A program made the translations under genes and the position numbers. Below the pieces are notes generated by a model. That model saw only the letters and a program-made list of their open reading frames with translations. It was not told where the DNA came from and searched no databases. This document shows, piece after piece, positions 43,379-46,530 of a stretch of 46,530 nucleotides of DNA. Numbering within the stretch: position 1 is the first letter of the stretch; each line of letters begins with the position of its first letter. Location: contig JADGPD010000001.1 of assembly GCA_017882615.1 (NCBI GenBank), forward strand, positions 1 through 46,530, written 5' to 3'. Origin of the DNA: Thermoleophilia bacterium. Its GTDB lineage: Bacteria > Actinomycetota > Thermoleophilia > Gaiellales > Gaiellaceae.

Positions 43379-43864
43379 ATGAGACGTACGGCCTTTCTCC
43401 TCGTGCTCGTTCCTGCGGCGCTCGCGGTCGGTTGTGGCTCGACGACGGCACAGTCGAACGCGAAGGCGACGGGTAGCACGCATAGCGTCCGAGATGTCGA
43501 GCGCGCCTTCTTCCAGGCAGGCATCCCCTTCCAGGCGGAGATGCTTCCGCAGTCGAACCCCTACCTTCGGCCAGAAGCCGCTACCTTGGCCGACGCCGTC
43601 CCGCTGCCAAAGGGAGACAGCAAGCACGTGCAGGCGCTCCTGGTCGGACTGAACCGGGCCACCCTCGCGAGTGAAATGGCCTACGTCTTCGATACGAAGA
43701 AGAGTGCGGACGAAGCCCTCCGGGCGAAGCCGCTCTCGACCTGGTTGCAATCGAACCACCCCGTAATCAGCGTTCAGAAGCGAAACGTGATCATCCTCGC
43801 GGCGACCGGGGGCGACTCGGGCTTCGCGCAGCGGGTGCGCCGGGCGATCGCGGCTCTTCGCTAG
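43379..43864 (+). CDS. Lipoprotein (161 aa)
   Basis: The protein begins with a lipoprotein signal and lipobox AVGC (Cys at about residue 19), then a polar linker and a domain with VRDVERAFFQAGIPF and a conserved-looking ending VIILAATGGDSGFAQRVRRA. It is not clearly related to the lipoprotein pair at 38373-39558. The function is unknown. The start follows ttaggg by about eight bases. Confidence 0.75.
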   Translation: MRRTAFLLVLVPAALAVGCGSTTAQSNAKATGSTHSVRDVERAFFQAGIPFQAEMLPQSNPYLRPEAATLADAVPLPKGDSKHVQALLVGLNRATLASEMAYVFDTKKSADEALRAKPLSTWLQSNHPVISVQKRNVIILAATGGDSGFAQRVRRAIAALR

Positions 43865-43900
43865 CGCGCCGAGGCGCAAAGCGAGCCGGGAACGGCGCGC
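43864..43900. terminator. Inverted repeat between convergent genes
   Basis: gcgcgccg (43864-43871) pairs perfectly with cggcgcgc (43893-43900) across 21 nt that contain further GC pairing possibilities. It fills most of the gap between the lipoprotein and the GGDEF/EAL gene, and may act as a shared terminator. Confidence 0.45.
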
Positions 43901-43908
43901 CGCCGAAT

Positions 43909-46530
43909 CTACTGCAGCGACGCGAAAGCAGTGGTGGTGTCGGGCGCCATCAAGAGCGCCTCGATCTCGGGCGGGGCGAGGGGCCTCGAGAAGAGGTAGC
44001 CCTGGCCCAGCTCGCAACGCAGATCGCGCAGCATCGCGCGCTGCTCGGGCAACTCGATGCCCTCTGCCAGTGCTCGTAGACCGAAGGTCTCACCCAGACG
44101 CACGATCGCGTCGGCGATGCGGTACTCGTCCGAGCCCGCTTCCACCACGCCGTCGACGAAGGGCTTGGCGACCTTGATGATGTCGGCCGGGAACTGGCGC
44201 AGGTACTGCAGCGAGGAGTAGCCGGTGCCGAAGTCGTCGATCGCCACCTGAATCCCGAGCGTCTTGAGCTCGTTCAGGCGTCCGATCGCGGCCTCGACGT
44301 CTTCCATCAGCGCCGTCTCGGTGATCTCCAGGATCACGGTCTGGGGGTCGATTCCCGTTTGCTCGATCGCCTCGGCGACATCGTCGACGATCGTACTGTG
44401 GTCGAGCTGTCGCCCCGAAAGGTTGATCGACATCACGAGGTCGGCCTGGCCCGTCAGCTCCTGCCACTCGCGTCCCTGGCGAAGCGCTTCGTTCAGGATG
44501 AAGCGGCCGAGTGGGACGATCAGCCCGGTCTCCTCGGCCAGCGGGATGAAGTGGAAGGGAGGAATCAGGCCGCGCTCGGGATGGTTCCAGCGGGTCAGCG
44601 CTTCGAGACCGCAGATGTCGCCACTTTCGAGCATCACGATCGGTTGGTAATGGATGACGAACTCGCTGGCCACGACGGCATGCTCGAGCTCGGCCTTGAG
44701 GGCCAAGCGCTCGGCTACGGCGGCCCGCATCGCCGGCTCGAAGACCTCGAAGCCGGTGCGACCGTGGCGCTTGGCGTGGAACATCGCCACCTCTGCGTTC
44801 CGTAGTAGCTCTGCCGCATCCTCGGCCTCGGCCTCTTCGCCTGGCACCACGGTGGCGCTGCCGATGCTCGCGTGCACGTACACCTCGTGCCGTCCGAGCA
44901 AGAGGAAGGATCGCTCCAGCCCGGTCATGATCCGCTCCGCGACGGCGGCCGGCGACTCCGGCGGGCTCTCTTCGATCAAAACCGCCCACTCGTCGCTACC
45001 CAGCCGGGCGCAGGTGTCGTCGGTGCGGATGCTGGCGATCAGACGATCGGAGACGGCGCGCAGGAGTTCGTCACCGGCAACGTGCCCGAGCGTGTCATTG
45101 ACGGTCTTGAAGTCGTCGAGGTTGACGATCATCACCGAGACCGGCTCGTTGCTGCGGCGGATCTTGTCCAACGCCGCATCTGTGCGCTCGAGGAAGTAGG
45201 AGCGGTTGGGAAGCGCGGTCAGCGCATCGAGGTGAGAGCGGCGCTGGAGCTCGGTCTCGAGCTCGTGCCTCTCTTCCAGTAAATCCTTGGTTCGCTGCAG
45301 GCTCTCGAGCGCAAGCACACCCTGCGAGGAGAGGCTCTTGAGCGCCGACCGAATTTCGTCTGTCAGCTGCTTGGAGCTCTCCACCACGAGCTCGCCGATG
45401 CGTTCGTCCTGAAGCGTCAGTGGGGTTGAGGACTCGTGCCTTCGGCCGGGGATCGGTTCGCCGCGGGTGGCGAACTCGAGCGTGCTCCGCCCGGATCCGA
45501 GCAGGAGGCTCGCCCTGACCCGCCCGTGCTCTCCGGCGATGGCAGTGGCGGCTTCGACGATCGCCGAGCAAACTCTTTCGTGCTCGCTGGCCGAGGCCAG
45601 GCTTCGCATCGCGCGCCGCAGCACGAGCTCTCGGTGAGTCGCGCGCTGCTGCCGGAGAACGAGTCCCGCCAATCTCGTGATTACCAAAGCGACAACGGCG
45701 ATCGAGCAGACGACGGTGGCGAGGACGTCGAGCTGCTGGGCGCCGCGAGCGTTCTGCACGAAGAGCACCACGGGAGCCGTCATCGCGGCCGTTGTCAGCA
45801 AGGCCAGGCGACTCGGCGTCAGCTCCTGCTTGCTCTCCGATGCGACGCTTCCGAGCTTGCGCCTACTCGGGTGCAGCGCACACGCGGCCAGCGAGGCAAA
45901 GGCGACCACCTGATAGATCCGTATCGCCCAGGCGGCATTCGAAAGCACGTCCAGTCTGACGGCCGTCGCGGTGGCGGCCAGAGCGATCAGGAAGCCGACG
46001 GCGAGGCAAAGCAGGACAGAAGAGAGGGTCCAGGCGCGCAGGCCGAGCACGAGCCTTGTGGTGAGAGCGAAAAGCGCCAACAGGCCGAAGCAATAGAGGA
46101 CGGCGGCCGCCTCGGCGCCGGCGGAGGTCGAGTTTGCGTCGAGCTTCGGGGCGAGCAGCGTTACCCAAATCAGCAGGCCTGCGGCGGCGGTCGCGGCGGC
46201 CGTGTCGATCACACTGCCCCAGCCCCCCTCGTTCACCCTGGCCACAACCAGCAAGGCGATCCCGCCCGCCAGCGTCAAGAGCCCGGCTGTGAAGACGATG
46301 TCGCTGAGGCCGAGCTTCTGCGCCGGCGCGTTGATGGCGGAACCGAGCGCTACGAGCGGCGCTCCCGCCGCGAGTAGATACCAGGCCGTCCCCGTCTTTG
46401 TGAAATCGACGCGAACCGCCAGCAAAATCACGCCGGAGCAGGCCAAACCGGCGACGAGAATCGGCGCGTCGCCTCCCGGCCACAGTAATGCGAGCAGGGT
46501 CGCGAGGGCGCCGAGTGCAACGCCGCAGTA
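43909..46530 (-). CDS. Membrane GGDEF/EAL protein, 5' end outside the window
   Basis: The frame stays open to the right edge, so the start lies outside; at least 873 residues are encoded here. A membrane region of roughly eight helices comes first, then a GAF-like segment, a GGDEF domain and an EAL domain. The GGDEF site reads GSDEW instead of GGDEF, so cyclase activity is doubtful. The EAL domain looks intact: EALTRW, NLSGRQLD, EITETALMED, DDFGTGYSSL and the Lys and Glu motifs near IKVAKPFVDG and LAEGIE. It most likely hydrolyses c-di-GMP, with the GGDEF domain in a regulatory role. Confidence 0.9.
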   Translation of the reverse strand, partial: YCGVALGALATLLALLWPGGDAPILVAGLACSGVILLAVRVDFTKTGTAWYLLAAGAPLVALGSAINAPAQKLGLSDIVFTAGLLTLAGGIALLVVARVNEGGWGSVIDTAAATAAAGLLIWVTLLAPKLDANSTSAGAEAAAVLYCFGLLALFALTTRLVLGLRAWTLSSVLLCLAVGFLIALAATATAVRLDVLSNAAWAIRIYQVVAFASLAACALHPSRRKLGSVASESKQELTPSRLALLTTAAMTAPVVLFVQNARGAQQLDVLATVVCSIAVVALVITRLAGLVLRQQRATHRELVLRRAMRSLASASEHERVCSAIVEAATAIAGEHGRVRASLLLGSGRSTLEFATRGEPIPGRRHESSTPLTLQDERIGELVVESSKQLTDEIRSALKSLSSQGVLALESLQRTKDLLEERHELETELQRRSHLDALTALPNRSYFLERTDAALDKIRRSNEPVSVMIVNLDDFKTVNDTLGHVAGDELLRAVSDRLIASIRTDDTCARLGSDEWAVLIEESPPESPAAVAERIMTGLERSFLLLGRHEVYVHASIGSATVVPGEEAEAEDAAELLRNAEVAMFHAKRHGRTGFEVFEPAMRAAVAERLALKAELEHAVVASEFVIHYQPIVMLESGDICGLEALTRWNHPERGLIPPFHFIPLAEETGLIVPLGRFILNEALRQGREWQELTGQADLVMSINLSGRQLDHSTIVDDVAEAIEQTGIDPQTVILEITETALMEDVEAAIGRLNELKTLGIQVAIDDFGTGYSSLQYLRQFPADIIKVAKPFVDGVVEAGSDEYRIADAIVRLGETFGLRALAEGIELPEQRAMLRDLRCELGQGYLFSRPLAPPEIEALLMAPDTTTAFASLQ

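Overview
The window looks like chromosome of a high-GC, single-membrane actinobacterium, most likely of the Thermoleophilia/Solirubrobacterales group. The basis is protein character: a short basic N-terminus plus Ala/Val-rich signal segment ahead of a collagen-like repeat, Cys-containing Ig-like modules in secreted proteins, lipoproteins with Gly/Ser-rich linkers, and a Tad pilus locus with no outer-membrane secretin. No rRNA operon, intact tRNA or CRISPR array was seen. Assignment is by pattern recognition, not by database search.

Layout. (1) 1-1000: probable edge of a decayed integrative element, with a tyrosine-integrase remnant beside a 42-nt 3' piece of a tRNA-Lys gene, and two small unknown genes. 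(2) 1238-8949: secreted and surface proteins (collagen-like, Ig-like, S8 protease with PKD domains, alpha/beta hydrolase), a conserved membrane protein with a structured leader, and an ArfB-type ribosome-rescue factor. (3) 9016-19983: a Tad/Flp pilus locus in two divergent arms. The leftward arm encodes a membrane-anchored LAS-type metallopeptidase homologue, a DUF192 protein and a TadG-like vWA protein. The rightward arm encodes a 57-aa Flp pilin, a 61-aa membrane peptide, TadE, CpaB, CpaE/TadZ, CpaF/TadA, a vWA-TadB fusion and TadC. No prepilin peptidase is present here. (4) 20052-28972: rhomboid-like protein, stand-alone LigD-type phosphoesterase domain, a 468-aa coiled-coil protein with a 142-aa partner, a soluble histidine kinase divergent from a LuxR-type regulator, a 770-bp gene-free region rich in inverted repeats, a DUF4037 operon and an acyl-CoA ligase. 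(5) 29095-41820: an exopolysaccharide/cell-surface glycan region (MOP flippase, DUF2304, glycosyltransferases, UDP-glucuronate decarboxylase, GH114-like protein, Wzz-like protein, ATP-grasp enzyme, DUF218 protein, sugar-phosphate transferase), followed by a duplicated lipoprotein pair and a CDF metal transporter. (6) 41839-46530: an MBL-fold hydrolase, two small genes and a GGDEF/EAL protein running off the right edge.

How it fits together (inference): the Tad machine would assemble the tiny Flp pilin. CpaF powers it, the TadB-like fusion and TadC form the membrane platform, and CpaE/CpaB place and support it. The two vWA proteins and the LAS peptidase homologue suggest adhesion or wall-remodelling functions built into the locus. 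The neighbouring glycan genes, secreted repeat proteins and c-di-GMP-type protein fit a surface-attached lifestyle.
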